64,000 bases of DNA from Rhizobium sp. CF080. GTDB taxonomy: Bacteria; Pseudomonadota; Alphaproteobacteria; Rhizobiales; Rhizobiaceae. The notes under the pieces were generated by a model that saw nothing but the letters and a program-made list of their open reading frames with translations, ran no database searches and was not told the DNA's origin. Below, piece after piece: positions 17,687 to 25,679 of this stretch. Made by a program: the position numbers and the translations under genes. The stretch lies in contig NZ_AKKC02000004.1 of the NCBI RefSeq assembly GCF_000282095.2, positions 1,798,001 through 1,862,000 of the forward strand. The letters run 5' to 3'. Within the stretch, counting starts at the first letter, position 1. The number at the start of each line of letters is the position of its first letter.

Positions 17687-18988
17687 TCAAACGGCCGGCG
17701 CTGGCTGCGACCGGTCGGGCAGACCGCCCGCAAACATCGGGAAGGGCGCAATTCCCATGAGTTGGCGCCCGAAGATTTCTGCTGTCGGATCAAGACGCAC
17801 GGCGCCATGGAGCAGCGCTACGCGCACGTCGCGGGCAAATCGCTGCACGGGGTTGCTCTCGTTGGCGGTCGCCGAACCGATACTGAGTTGGAGCGTGCCT
17901 AGCACGCCATCGAGCGAGTTGGTGGCGTGGACGGCCTCCATCATCATCGACTGTTCCTGCTCATGCGATATATCTATCCCTTCGATCGCATGACGGTCGA
18001 GCGTGTCGGCGGTGCGATAAGCAACCGCTTCAGCCATCTTGATCATCGCATAGGCCTTAGCCGCACAAACCTGGGTGGATGTCATTTCGGCCACGCTCGG
18101 ATAGGGTAGATTGAAAGGCCGCTGCTTTTTCGCCATGTCGATGTAACATTCGAGTGCTCCGCGCGCCATTCCAAGCACGATGGCCATGTGTGTCAGATTG
18201 GTCAGAAGCATTAAGCCGCGGGCGTCGAACTGGCTGGCAAGGCCGCTGTAGCGTCGGCGCGTTTCGTCCATGCGCATCGGAAATTCGCGCATATCCATGA
18301 AGCGGCGGTCGGGCACGAACTGCTCTTCCTTAACGGTCAGGCTGTTCGACGATGTCGCCTTCATCCCCATGACGCGCCAGTTGTCAATGATCTCCATTTG
18401 CTCGGCATTCAGGATAGCCATTGCCCGGCCCATTTCACCCGGCGCACATTCATAGTCGACGCCGACGGCGATCCATTTTGCGTGCTTGCAACCGCTGCCG
18501 AAGTGCCATGAACCACTGACCATCCAGCCTCCTTCGACGGGGCGGGCGGAGCCGACCTTGGTGGCGAAGATTGAGGCGCCGGCGGCAAGCGGGCCGACCC
18601 AGCTCTGTCCACAGTCAAAGATTTCCTGAACCGCATCGTCCGGAAAGGAGATAATGTTCCGCAAGCCACCCGCAACGAACACCATCCAGCCTGCGGCGCC
18701 GTCGCCGCGTCCGATCTCACTGACAATCTCTACAACGTCACGCGCTCCAAGCGCATAACCGCCGAAATCCGTCGGCAGCGTTAGACGAAACGCGCCGATG
18801 TCGTTGAGCGCTTGCAGGCTTTCGCGCGTCAAAGCACCGAGCTTTTCGCCCTCCAACGCATTCTTGCGCAGCAGCGGAACCAGCTCAGCCGCCTTCCTGC
18901 GAATGTCTCTGCCAATTTTGGTGGAACAGGGAGATTCCAAACCCTTCTGTTCCACGGGGTGCGCGAGTGCTTGCATGGTCATGTTCAC
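17687..18988 (-). CDS. Two-component flavin-dependent monooxygenase, oxygenase part (acyl-CoA dehydrogenase fold)
   Basis: A 433-residue protein with the acyl-CoA dehydrogenase fold: N-terminal helices ('ALNDIGAFRLTLPTDFGGY'), a middle beta domain ('GSWHFGSGCKHAKWIAVG') and C-terminal helices. In place of the ACAD catalytic glutamate region it looks like the HsaA/HpaB/DszC-type monooxygenases (group D), which use reduced flavin and O2 to hydroxylate phenols. The adjacent flavin reductase gene supports this. GTG 18988 has AAGGAA six bases upstream; TTG 18994 and ATG 18982 are alternatives. Confidence 0.82.
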   Translation of the reverse strand: MNMTMQALAHPVEQKGLESPCSTKIGRDIRRKAAELVPLLRKNALEGEKLGALTRESLQALNDIGAFRLTLPTDFGGYALGARDVVEIVSEIGRGDGAAGWMVFVAGGLRNIISFPDDAVQEIFDCGQSWVGPLAAGASIFATKVGSARPVEGGWMVSGSWHFGSGCKHAKWIAVGVDYECAPGEMGRAMAILNAEQMEIIDNWRVMGMKATSSNSLTVKEEQFVPDRRFMDMREFPMRMDETRRRYSGLASQFDARGLMLLTNLTHMAIVLGMARGALECYIDMAKKQRPFNLPYPSVAEMTSTQVCAAKAYAMIKMAEAVAYRTADTLDRHAIEGIDISHEQEQSMMMEAVHATNSLDGVLGTLQLSIGSATANESNPVQRFARDVRVALLHGAVRLDPTAEIFGRQLMGIAPFPMFAGGLPDRSQPAPAV

Positions 18989-18998
18989 GATCAATTCC

Positions 18999-19577
18999 TT
19001 ATTCTACATAGCGCCTGTCGCTGCCGGAGCGGTCAGCGACAGGCAGGCACGAATGAAAGCCTCGGCGAAACCAGGCTACCGGCCCCCCACAGTCATCTCC
19101 AACCGATGCCGAAAGGACCCGGCCGATGAGGAGCTGATGGTCTCCGGCTATCTGCGCGCTATCGAGCACGCATTCGATCGAGGTGTGAAAGCCCGCAAGA
19201 AGCGGAACGCCATTCCGAGAGAGCTTGCAAGAAACGTCCTTGAACTTGGACGTCGAGCCGGAGGCAAATCGCAGCGCGAGGTCGCGGTTCGCCTCCGAAA
19301 CGAAATGGACAGCGAAGTGTTGGAATCCCAATATGGCGGCCAACGTCTTCGAAGTTTGCGCAAGACCCAAAGCGACTAGTGGAGGATCGAAGGACAGGGA
19401 ATTGAAGGAGCTCACCGTTGCGCCGGCAAACTCGTTGTCAGCGGCGATGCTCGTCACAACTACGACGCCGGACGGCAATTGTCCGAAGGCTGCTTTCAGC
19501 GTCTCCTTGCTGGGATAATCCTCAAAGCTCTGAAAGTATGGCGGATCACCTGCGAGCGCACATGGTTCTGATATCAT
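18999..19577 (-). CDS. NAD(P)H:flavin reductase, partner of the monooxygenase
   Basis: A 192-residue protein of the flavin reductase-like (HpaC/HsaB) family, with 'FGQLPSGVVVVTSI', 'GATVSSFNSLSFDPPLVALGL' and 'FAVHFVSEANRDLALRFA' segments that bind FMN or FAD. It supplies reduced flavin by diffusion to the oxygenase encoded 10 bases downstream. It is the first gene of the operon that runs down to 6705, and it faces the MarR gene across a short control region. The start at 19577 has GGGAGG five bases upstream. Confidence 0.88.
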   Translation of the reverse strand: MISEPCALAGDPPYFQSFEDYPSKETLKAAFGQLPSGVVVVTSIAADNEFAGATVSSFNSLSFDPPLVALGLAQTSKTLAAILGFQHFAVHFVSEANRDLALRFASGSTSKFKDVSCKLSRNGVPLLAGFHTSIECVLDSAQIAGDHQLLIGRVLSASVGDDCGGPVAWFRRGFHSCLPVADRSGSDRRYVE

Positions 19578-19602
19578 CGCTGCCTCCCTTTTGATTTAGA
19601 TG

Positions 19603-19620
19603 TATCTTAGTGCTAAAATA
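19603..19620. promoter_or_regulatory. Candidate MarR operator upstream of the ring-cleavage operon
   Basis: TATCTTAG-TG-CTAAAATA is an 18-bp near-perfect inverted repeat (one mismatch in eight), extendable by two bases per side with one more mismatch. It lies 26 bases before the flavin-reductase start, in the control region shared with the MarR gene. Size and position fit a MarR-type site that would block transcription of the operon. Binding is inferred. Confidence 0.5.
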
Positions 19621-19730
19621 TATCCTGTCAAGCTCACCGATCGCGAAGTCTCACCGGCAGGTTTGCAGGTGATGAGCAATTTGCGCGCGGTGCTCGGCTT
19701 TGCTAGGACTGGATGAGCTTCGGAGATTTT

Positions 19731-19740
19731 ATCTTAAGAT
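19731..19740. promoter_or_regulatory. Second candidate operator at the MarR start
   Basis: ATCTTAAGAT is a perfect 10-bp palindrome that overlaps the likely ATG of the MarR gene. It shares the core TATCTTA with the operator at 19603-19620, so the regulator may also repress its own gene. A 10-bp palindrome can arise by chance; the shared core makes it more plausible. Confidence 0.4.
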
Positions 19741-20266
19741 GTTTGATACAAACGAACGGCCTATTTCTCAGACCCAAAAGGTCTTCGACGACCTTGTGCG
19801 GCAGTGGGAAACTGATTTTCCGGGTGAGGACAGTGCACCGATTGCGATAGCCATGAGGATACGGCATTTGTACCAATTGGACCAGGAATCTCTCCAAGCG
19901 ATCCTTGTACCCTTTGGTATCGGAGTTGGGGACATCGACGTTCTCACTCACCTCGCTCAGCGCCCGGAGACTCGTCCCCTGCGGCCGAGCGATCTGGCGA
20001 GCCTTTGTATGGTGACAACTGGCGCCATTACTGGACGGCTAACCAAACTGGAGGAGCGGTCTTACCTCACGCGGGTACCGCATCCTTCTGACAAACGAAC
20101 GATATATGTCGAAATCACGGAGTCTGGTCGGGAGCTCTTAAACCGAACCAGAGCGGAAGTGGCCAGGGCTTCGCATCTCCTACTCGGGATTCGTGCCCTA
20201 GATAATGCTGAGCGACAAAACCTAGTCAAAACACTAACCAAGTTGATCTCCGTCCTGCCATCTTGA
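19739..20266 (+). CDS. MarR-family transcriptional regulator
   Basis: A DNA-binding regulator of about 175 residues, divergent from the ring-cleavage operon. The winged-helix core is clear: 'LRPSDLASLCMVTTGAITGRLTKLEERSYL' recognition helix region, then the wing 'RVPHPSDKRTIYVEITESG', with the typical Asp-Lys-Arg. MarR proteins of this kind usually repress aromatic degradation genes and release DNA when the aromatic ligand binds. I prefer the ATG at 19739; a TTG at 19700 would add 13 residues but has no ribosome-binding site. Confidence 0.9.
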   Translation: MFDTNERPISQTQKVFDDLVRQWETDFPGEDSAPIAIAMRIRHLYQLDQESLQAILVPFGIGVGDIDVLTHLAQRPETRPLRPSDLASLCMVTTGAITGRLTKLEERSYLTRVPHPSDKRTIYVEITESGRELLNRTRAEVARASHLLLGIRALDNAERQNLVKTLTKLISVLPS

Positions 20267-20640
20267 GAGTCGGACGGCAACCGAGGTGCTGCAGGCTCTG
20301 AAAACGTCATCAACTGAACGAAGCTTTCAACTGCAAGACTGACGCTTGTCCCGACCCCTGAATTTTTGTCGTGAGGTCAACAGTTTGACCTTTGAATTGC
20401 AAAGTGAACGAACTGTCGAGCTGTGCAGCAGCGCTCGCCTTTGCGACGGGCGCGGGCGGAAACTCATCGCCGCTCCGCGCTTCGACTGCAGGTGCACATT
20501 GGCCGCCTTGAAGGGATATGAACCATCGACTATAGCGGCAGTCTCGCCTTAACTTGAAGGGGTTGACGCGGTCGAAATGCGGTAGTCATCACGCCGCGTT
20601 CAACCAATAGACTCTGTGATATGCAATTGGCGCGAATGCC
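20267..20640. other. Intergenic gap with an 18-bp palindrome
   Basis: About 370 bases between convergent genes. The clearest element is the perfect inverted repeat AGGTCAA-CAGT-TTGACCT at 20374-20391, which could be a regulator site or a small hairpin. A 68-codon open frame (20346-20552) has no recognisable family and is probably not a gene. Confidence 0.4.
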
Positions 20641-22536
20641 TCACACCCTCGGCATGCCTTCGGGCCGAAGCGCCTTCTTCAGCGCCGCGATGCGGAAGAT
20701 GGCGTTCGGGGCGCCGTAGCCGCGATAGCCGCGCCGTTCGACGATCTCGAAGAAGAAACCTTCGCCATAGGTCATGCTGTAGAGCTGGAAATATTCGCCG
20801 TGTTCGTCGCGGTCATAGAGAATGTTCTCTTCCTTCAGCCGCTCCGAAAGTTCCGCATCGAGGCCGAAACGGGCTTCGACGTCGCCGTAGTAGTTGGGTG
20901 AGATCTGTAGCGGCTTGAAGCCGTTCTTTCGCAGCGCCGCGGCGGTCGCAAAGATGTCGTCGGTGTGGAAGGCGAGATGCTGGACGCCGGACCCGAATTT
21001 TTCGGCGATGAAATGCCCCGCCAGCGTGCGGCGGTTCTCGGCGCCGTTCAGCGTGATCCGCAACGTGCCGGAGGCGTTTTCGACCACCTGGCTGCGCACC
21101 ACGCCCGCCGGATCGATGATATCGACCATCGGCGTCTTCTGCATTTCGAAGATCGAGGTGTAGAACAGCAGCCAGGTCAGCATTTCCTCGTAGGCGACCG
21201 TCTGGGCGATATGGTCGACATGCTGAAGATGCGCCGGCGTCACCTCGGCTTCGCCCTCTTCGCTCACGGACTGAAAGTCAATCTCGGAAAAGCGGCCGAG
21301 ATTGCTCTTGTCGTCGATCAGGTAGACGAGCCCGCCGCCGACGCCACGGATCGCCGGTATCTCCACTTCGCCCGCGGCCACCTGCTGCCGGAACGGCTCA
21401 GCCCCGAGCGCCACCGCCCGTTCGAACGCCTGCCCCGCGTCCTCGACGACCAGAGCCATGGCATAGGCCGAGGTGCCGTGGACGGCAAACGAGGCGTTGG
21501 TAAACCCCTTCTCGTCGGTGTTGACCAGGAGACGGATATCGCCCTGGCTGTAGAGACTGACCTTCTTCGTCCTGTGCACCGCCGTCTTGCGGAAACCGAG
21601 CGTTCGCAGGATCGCAGCCAGATCGGCCGCGTCCTTCTCGTCGGAGGAGAACTCCACGAAACCGACCCCTTTGACCGCCGCGCGGTCCGGCATGTCGCGG
21701 ACCGTCAGGCCCGATGCATTCGGGCTGCGGCGCACCTGGTCGCCGAGATAGATGAGCGAGCGATAGCCGTCATCGGCAATCGCCCGGCTTGATCCGCCGC
21801 GGAACTGGTCGTTGAAAATCTCCAGCGAGAAATAACCGTCGTAACCGGTCTCGGCGATTGCGGTGGTAAACGCAGTCACCGGCAGATCGCCCTCGCCCGG
21901 CATGTTGCGGAAATGCCGTGACCAGTAGAGCAGGTCCATGTCGATCAGCGGCGCATCGGCGAGCTGGACGATGAAGATCTTGTCCTTGGGGATGGAGCGG
22001 ATCGAATTGATGTCGATCTTCTTCGACAGCGTGTGAAAGCTGTCGAGGATGAGACCGATATTCGGGTGGTCGGCACGCCGCACGATCTCCCAGGCATCGC
22101 GGTGGTCGCTGATATGCCGGCCCCAGGCGAGCGCCTCATAGCCTACTCTCAACCCGCGTTTGGCAGCCCGTTCCCCGAGCTCGTGGAAATCGGCCGCCGC
22201 CCGGTCGATGCCGCCAAGCGAGACCGGCGAGACGTTGGAGCAGACGAGAACGAGGTCGGTGCCGAGTTCCTGCATGACGTCGAACTTGCGCTCGGCGCGA
22301 TCGAAGGTGCGGCCCCGATGCGTGGCGGGCATGCCCTCGAAATCGCGGAACGGCTGGAACAGGGTGATCTCCAGCCCATGATCGCGGACCATCTTTCCGA
22401 CATCGGCAGGGCTGCCGTCGAAGGCGAGGAAATCGTTCTCGAAGATCTCCACCCCATCGAAACCGGCCCTGGCAATCGCCTCAAGCTTCTCGGGCAGCTC
22501 CCCGCTGATCGAAACCGTGGCTATCGACGTCTTCAT
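20641..22536 (-). CDS. 3-Dehydroshikimate dehydratase fused to an HPPD-like VOC domain
   Basis: A 631-residue two-domain protein. Residues 1 to about 280 form a xylose-isomerase-like TIM barrel with candidate metal ligands in 'GYEALAWG', 'LDSFH' and 'SLEIFND', as in 3-dehydroshikimate dehydratases (QuiC1). Residues 290-631 form a 4-hydroxyphenylpyruvate-dioxygenase-like half with the ligand motifs 'LQHVDHIAQ', 'GVQHLAFHTDD' and 'FFEIVERRG'. In the known fusions, the barrel turns 3-dehydroshikimate into protocatechuate; the role of the second domain is less clear. No protocatechuate dioxygenase is in the window. A strong terminator separates it from the upstream operon on the same strand. Confidence 0.85.
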   Translation of the reverse strand: MKTSIATVSISGELPEKLEAIARAGFDGVEIFENDFLAFDGSPADVGKMVRDHGLEITLFQPFRDFEGMPATHRGRTFDRAERKFDVMQELGTDLVLVCSNVSPVSLGGIDRAAADFHELGERAAKRGLRVGYEALAWGRHISDHRDAWEIVRRADHPNIGLILDSFHTLSKKIDINSIRSIPKDKIFIVQLADAPLIDMDLLYWSRHFRNMPGEGDLPVTAFTTAIAETGYDGYFSLEIFNDQFRGGSSRAIADDGYRSLIYLGDQVRRSPNASGLTVRDMPDRAAVKGVGFVEFSSDEKDAADLAAILRTLGFRKTAVHRTKKVSLYSQGDIRLLVNTDEKGFTNASFAVHGTSAYAMALVVEDAGQAFERAVALGAEPFRQQVAAGEVEIPAIRGVGGGLVYLIDDKSNLGRFSEIDFQSVSEEGEAEVTPAHLQHVDHIAQTVAYEEMLTWLLFYTSIFEMQKTPMVDIIDPAGVVRSQVVENASGTLRITLNGAENRRTLAGHFIAEKFGSGVQHLAFHTDDIFATAAALRKNGFKPLQISPNYYGDVEARFGLDAELSERLKEENILYDRDEHGEYFQLYSMTYGEGFFFEIVERRGYRGYGAPNAIFRIAALKKALRPEGMPRV

Positions 22537-22622
22537 CTTCTATTCCTGCGCCCGTAAGCTCAATCGAAATTCGGTTTCACAAGGCCAATATCCTGGGCGA
22601 GCGCCAATCCTTCGTCACGCGC

Positions 22623-22653
22623 CCCGCCTGCCTTTGTCCATGGCAGGCGGGGT
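22623..22653 (-). terminator. Strong hairpin after the binding-protein gene
   Basis: Perfect 11-base GC-rich arms (22623-22633 and 22643-22653) enclose a 9-base loop, just downstream of the stop of the minus-strand binding-protein gene. There is no long T run. It most likely ends, or limits, transcription before the dehydratase gene. Confidence 0.65.
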
Positions 22654-22679
22654 AATTCCGGCCTGAGGGGTGATCCGCC

Positions 22680-23507
22680 TTAAAGCGGGTCACCGACCTT
22701 GAATGTGCGTTCGAACTTGTAGGCCGAGTCGGCCCCCAGCCATTTCGTATAAAGCTTCTCTGCCTTTCCGGAGGCTTCCAAGTGGCTGAGGAAGGTGTTC
22801 AGGTAATCTCGAAAGGCAGTCTCGCCTTTCCTGACGATGAAGCCGCAAGACTGCGTCGTGATTGGCTCCGAGACAATCTCGGTCGGGCGCGCATTGTCGC
22901 CGGCACGCATCTGCAGAACCCGCAAAGAGGAAAAGCGTCCTGCGATACCGACAACCTTCCCCTGCTGCATGGCCACGAAGGCCGCCGGCTGTTCCTCGAA
23001 AGCAATGATCGAAGCATTGGGCAACTTCACTTTTGTCAGCGCTTCCAGGAAATTGCCCTTGTTCATCCCCAGCCGCTTGCCGTCCAGCTCGGAAAGCTTG
23101 GTCACACCGGCATCCTTGGAGACCAGGAAACCGAAGTTTTCGCGAAGATACGAATTGCTGAATTCAATCTGCTGGGCGCGTTCGGGACTGTAGGAAATCA
23201 GCGCGGCGAGCATATCGACGCGGCCCTGCATCAGCTCCGGAATTCGCGCCTCCGAAGACGTGACCTTTAGCTCTGCCTTGACGCCCAGGCTTTCGGCCAC
23301 CATGCGGCAGAGATCCACCTCGTAGCCTTCGACCTCCTTGGTCTGCGCATTGATGTAACCGTAAGGCTGGCTCGTTCCAAGAACGCCGCAGATCAGGCTG
23401 CCGCGCGCCTTGATGTCGTCGAGCGTGGTCGCGGAACTGGAATGAGCAGCGCCTCCAGCTGCAAAGACCGTGGCGATCGCCAATACCAGATGCTTGAATT
23501 TTAACAT
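22680..23507 (-). CDS. ABC transporter substrate-binding protein, family 3
   Basis: A 275-residue periplasmic binding protein of the polar-amino-acid type (SBP_bac_3). It has a Sec signal peptide (Lys-rich start, 'LVLAIATVFAAGGAAHS') and the family segments 'GSLICGVLGTSQPYGYIN', 'VEGYEVDLCRMVAESLG' and 'GRVDMLAALISYSPER'. It has no permease beside it; the amino-acid-type permeases and ATPase at 29105-31211, in the same direction, are the likely partners. The start at 23507 follows GGGAGAGAGG; an upstream TTG is less likely. It may have its own promoter in the 190-base gap before it. Confidence 0.88.
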   Translation of the reverse strand: MLKFKHLVLAIATVFAAGGAAHSSSATTLDDIKARGSLICGVLGTSQPYGYINAQTKEVEGYEVDLCRMVAESLGVKAELKVTSSEARIPELMQGRVDMLAALISYSPERAQQIEFSNSYLRENFGFLVSKDAGVTKLSELDGKRLGMNKGNFLEALTKVKLPNASIIAFEEQPAAFVAMQQGKVVGIAGRFSSLRVLQMRAGDNARPTEIVSEPITTQSCGFIVRKGETAFRDYLNTFLSHLEASGKAEKLYTKWLGADSAYKFERTFKVGDPL

Positions 23508-23680
23508 GCCTCTCTCCCTCAACTACCGGCTGACCTTGCGCAGCTGAGCCTACGGGCTCAGCCTTTCGCTTGAAAATACTGCAAAAACAACTTCCTCCTC
23601 CAGGAAATTATTCACCGTGAAACTACAGCAATATCATCACATTTTCCAGAACAATATCGTGATCAGGAGAAAATACTTAT

Positions 23681-23695
23681 GAAACAAATGAAACA
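23681..23695 (+). promoter_or_regulatory. Shared 15-bp direct-repeat motif, copy 1
   Basis: GAAACAAATGAAACA, preceded by AT so that ATGAAACAA occurs twice with a 9-base period. It lies directly after the dioxygenase stop codon and 174 bases before the binding-protein start. It is identical to the copy at 47663-47677 and similar to four others (consensus GAAA-N5-ATGAAA). Confidence 0.5.
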
Positions 23696-23697
23696 AT

Positions 23698-24582
23698 CTA
23701 AGAGTTCGCGCGAGCGAGGACGAAATCGAACTCGACGTCCCAAAACCAGCTCTTGAACCCCAGCTGCGCGGCCTGCGCCGGGTCCTCGTTGCGCTTGAAA
23801 TTCGCAAGCAGGCTTTCCTTGACGCCGAAGACGGCGTCGGACTCGATATATGGATCGTCCGGATCGAATATGTGCGTAGTCAGGCTTTGGAACCCGTCCG
23901 CCTTGATAATGAAATGGAGATGGGCCGGCCGGTATGGATGGCGGCCTAGCCGCTTCAGGAGCTTGCCGACGGTTCCGTCGTCCGGAATCGGATAATATTT
24001 GGGCTTCACGGCGAGAAACCGGTACCGTCCATCCTCGCCTGTGCGAAACATGCCGCGCAGGTTGAATTCCGGCTGCAGGCCTTGCTGCTGGACGTCATAG
24101 AAGCCCTCGTCATTAGCTTGCCAGACATCGAGCAGGGCGTTGGCAACAGGATTTCCGGCCGTATCGCGAATCTGGCCATGGATGAGCATATCCTCGCCCT
24201 TCTGGTCGAGACAGATATTGGCGCCCATCGGTCGTTCCGGAACCTCCGCCACATGGAATGGGCCGAGGACGGTGCTTTCCGACGCGCCGGAGGGCTTGCG
24301 GTTGTTGATCGCATCAACCAGCATGGAAACCCCGAGCACATCGGAAAGCAGAATAAACTCCTGTCGCCATTCGTTGCAGAGCTGCCCTGTCTGAGTCAGG
24401 AACTGGATCGCCTCGAACCACTCCGCCTGGCTGGGCTCGATTTCCTTGACCATTTCATGCAGCTTGCGAGTAATGACCTCGAGGATGAACTTGAGACGCT
24501 GATCGGCCGTTTCCGCATTGCGGGCAATGACAACCTCGACGGAGTTTTCTTCCGTGAAATAGCCTTTTCCAATCGACTGCAT
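23698..24582 (-). CDS. Hydroxyquinol 1,2-dioxygenase (intradiol)
   Basis: A 294-residue intradiol dioxygenase that splits hydroxyquinol (1,2,4-trihydroxybenzene) to maleylacetate with O2 and Fe(III). It has the N-terminal helical dimer domain of catechol/hydroxyquinol dioxygenases and the four iron ligands: Tyr162 (GFYDVQ), Tyr197 (KYYPIPDDG), His221 and His223 (RPAHLHF). The hydroxyquinol call over catechol rests on the next gene upstream, maleylacetate reductase, and on the overall sequence look. The start at 24582 has GAGGAGG upstream. Confidence 0.9.
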   Translation of the reverse strand: MQSIGKGYFTEENSVEVVIARNAETADQRLKFILEVITRKLHEMVKEIEPSQAEWFEAIQFLTQTGQLCNEWRQEFILLSDVLGVSMLVDAINNRKPSGASESTVLGPFHVAEVPERPMGANICLDQKGEDMLIHGQIRDTAGNPVANALLDVWQANDEGFYDVQQQGLQPEFNLRGMFRTGEDGRYRFLAVKPKYYPIPDDGTVGKLLKRLGRHPYRPAHLHFIIKADGFQSLTTHIFDPDDPYIESDAVFGVKESLLANFKRNEDPAQAAQLGFKSWFWDVEFDFVLARANS

Positions 24583-24605
24583 GTGTTCCTCCTCGAGTCT
24601 TCCGT

Positions 24606-25661
24606 TCAGCCTTCCGGCGTCAGGCCGGCCCAGGCTCGCCGCAGCATCGCCCGAATGGCCTGGCGATCGAGAGGCCGCGGATTTGCATAGGGATTTTGCG
24701 TCGCCAGCTCGGCAGCGCGGTCGAGATCACCCTCGGTCAGTCCGAGATCTCTGAGCGCGATGGGCGCGCCGAGGCCGCGTGAAAAATCCTGAAGCCCGCG
24801 CCCCAGCGGTTTGCCGAAAATCGCCGCAGCAGGCGCCAGCAGTTCGGGCACCACGGCAGCATTGAAGCCGATCGTATGCGGCAGCATGACTGAATGGGTT
24901 TCCGCATGGGGCAAGTTGAAGCTGCCACCGAGCGTGTGGCAGATCTTGTGATGGAGCGACATTCCAACCTGCCCGAGCACGCTGCCGCACAGCCAGGCGC
25001 CGCAGAGCGCTATCGTTCGCGCGGCGCGATCGGCGGGATCGGCGACGATCTTCGGAAGCGCCTCGGCGAATTTGCGCATGCCTTCGACGGCAATGATCGA
25101 GGACACCGGGTTGCGGTCCGGGGCATAAAGCCCCTCCGCCGCGTGGGCGATGGCGTTCAGCCCGCTCGTCACGCTGACGGAGACGGGCAGGCCCAGCGTC
25201 AACTCGGGATCGTAGATGACGACTTCCGGCAACACCTTGTCGCTGCGCAACGTGGTCTTCAGCCCGTTCTCCGTCTGGCCGAGCATGGACGTCACTTCCG
25301 AGCCGGCATAGGTCGTCGGAATAACGATCTGCAGCAGGTCGGTGCGATAGGCGATCGCTTTGCCGAGCCCGATAGTCGAGCCGCCGCCATAGGCAACGAG
25401 GCAATCGGCGCCAATCTGCCTGGCATAATGCAGGGCGGCCTCCGTCACCGGCACGGGCGTGTGCATGACGGCGCCGGAAAACTGGCCAGCCGCAAATCCA
25501 CCCAGCCGATCTGTAAACAGGCCCGCCCGGATTTTCTGACCGGCGGTGGAAAGCACCAGCGCCCGACGGCAGCCGAGCTTCACCATGCAATCCGACAGTT
25601 TCTCGCTGGAGTGGCTGCCGAAGATGATTTCCGCCGGACTGCTGCGATAGACGAAATCCAT
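24606..25661 (-). CDS. Maleylacetate reductase
   Basis: A 351-residue member of the iron-containing alcohol dehydrogenase family, which reduces maleylacetate to 3-oxoadipate with NAD(P)H. It shows the dinucleotide-binding 'YGGGSTIGLGKAIA', the 'IPTTYAGSEVT' segment and 'SLHHKICHTLGG', typical of maleylacetate reductases. It follows the LacI gene and precedes the dioxygenase by 23 bases, so the pair carries out the lower hydroxyquinol pathway. 3-Oxoadipate would then need CoA transferase and thiolase genes from elsewhere. The ATG at 25661 has AGAGG upstream. Confidence 0.92.
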   Translation of the reverse strand: MDFVYRSSPAEIIFGSHSSEKLSDCMVKLGCRRALVLSTAGQKIRAGLFTDRLGGFAAGQFSGAVMHTPVPVTEAALHYARQIGADCLVAYGGGSTIGLGKAIAYRTDLLQIVIPTTYAGSEVTSMLGQTENGLKTTLRSDKVLPEVVIYDPELTLGLPVSVSVTSGLNAIAHAAEGLYAPDRNPVSSIIAVEGMRKFAEALPKIVADPADRAARTIALCGAWLCGSVLGQVGMSLHHKICHTLGGSFNLPHAETHSVMLPHTIGFNAAVVPELLAPAAAIFGKPLGRGLQDFSRGLGAPIALRDLGLTEGDLDRAAELATQNPYANPRPLDRQAIRAMLRRAWAGLTPEG

Positions 25662-25679
25662 GGCCACCTCTCTCGATCG

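Noticed and set aside
20346..20552. Small gene of 68 codons
   Set aside because: No ribosome-binding site, no family pattern and cysteine/arginine-rich composition typical of non-coding frames.
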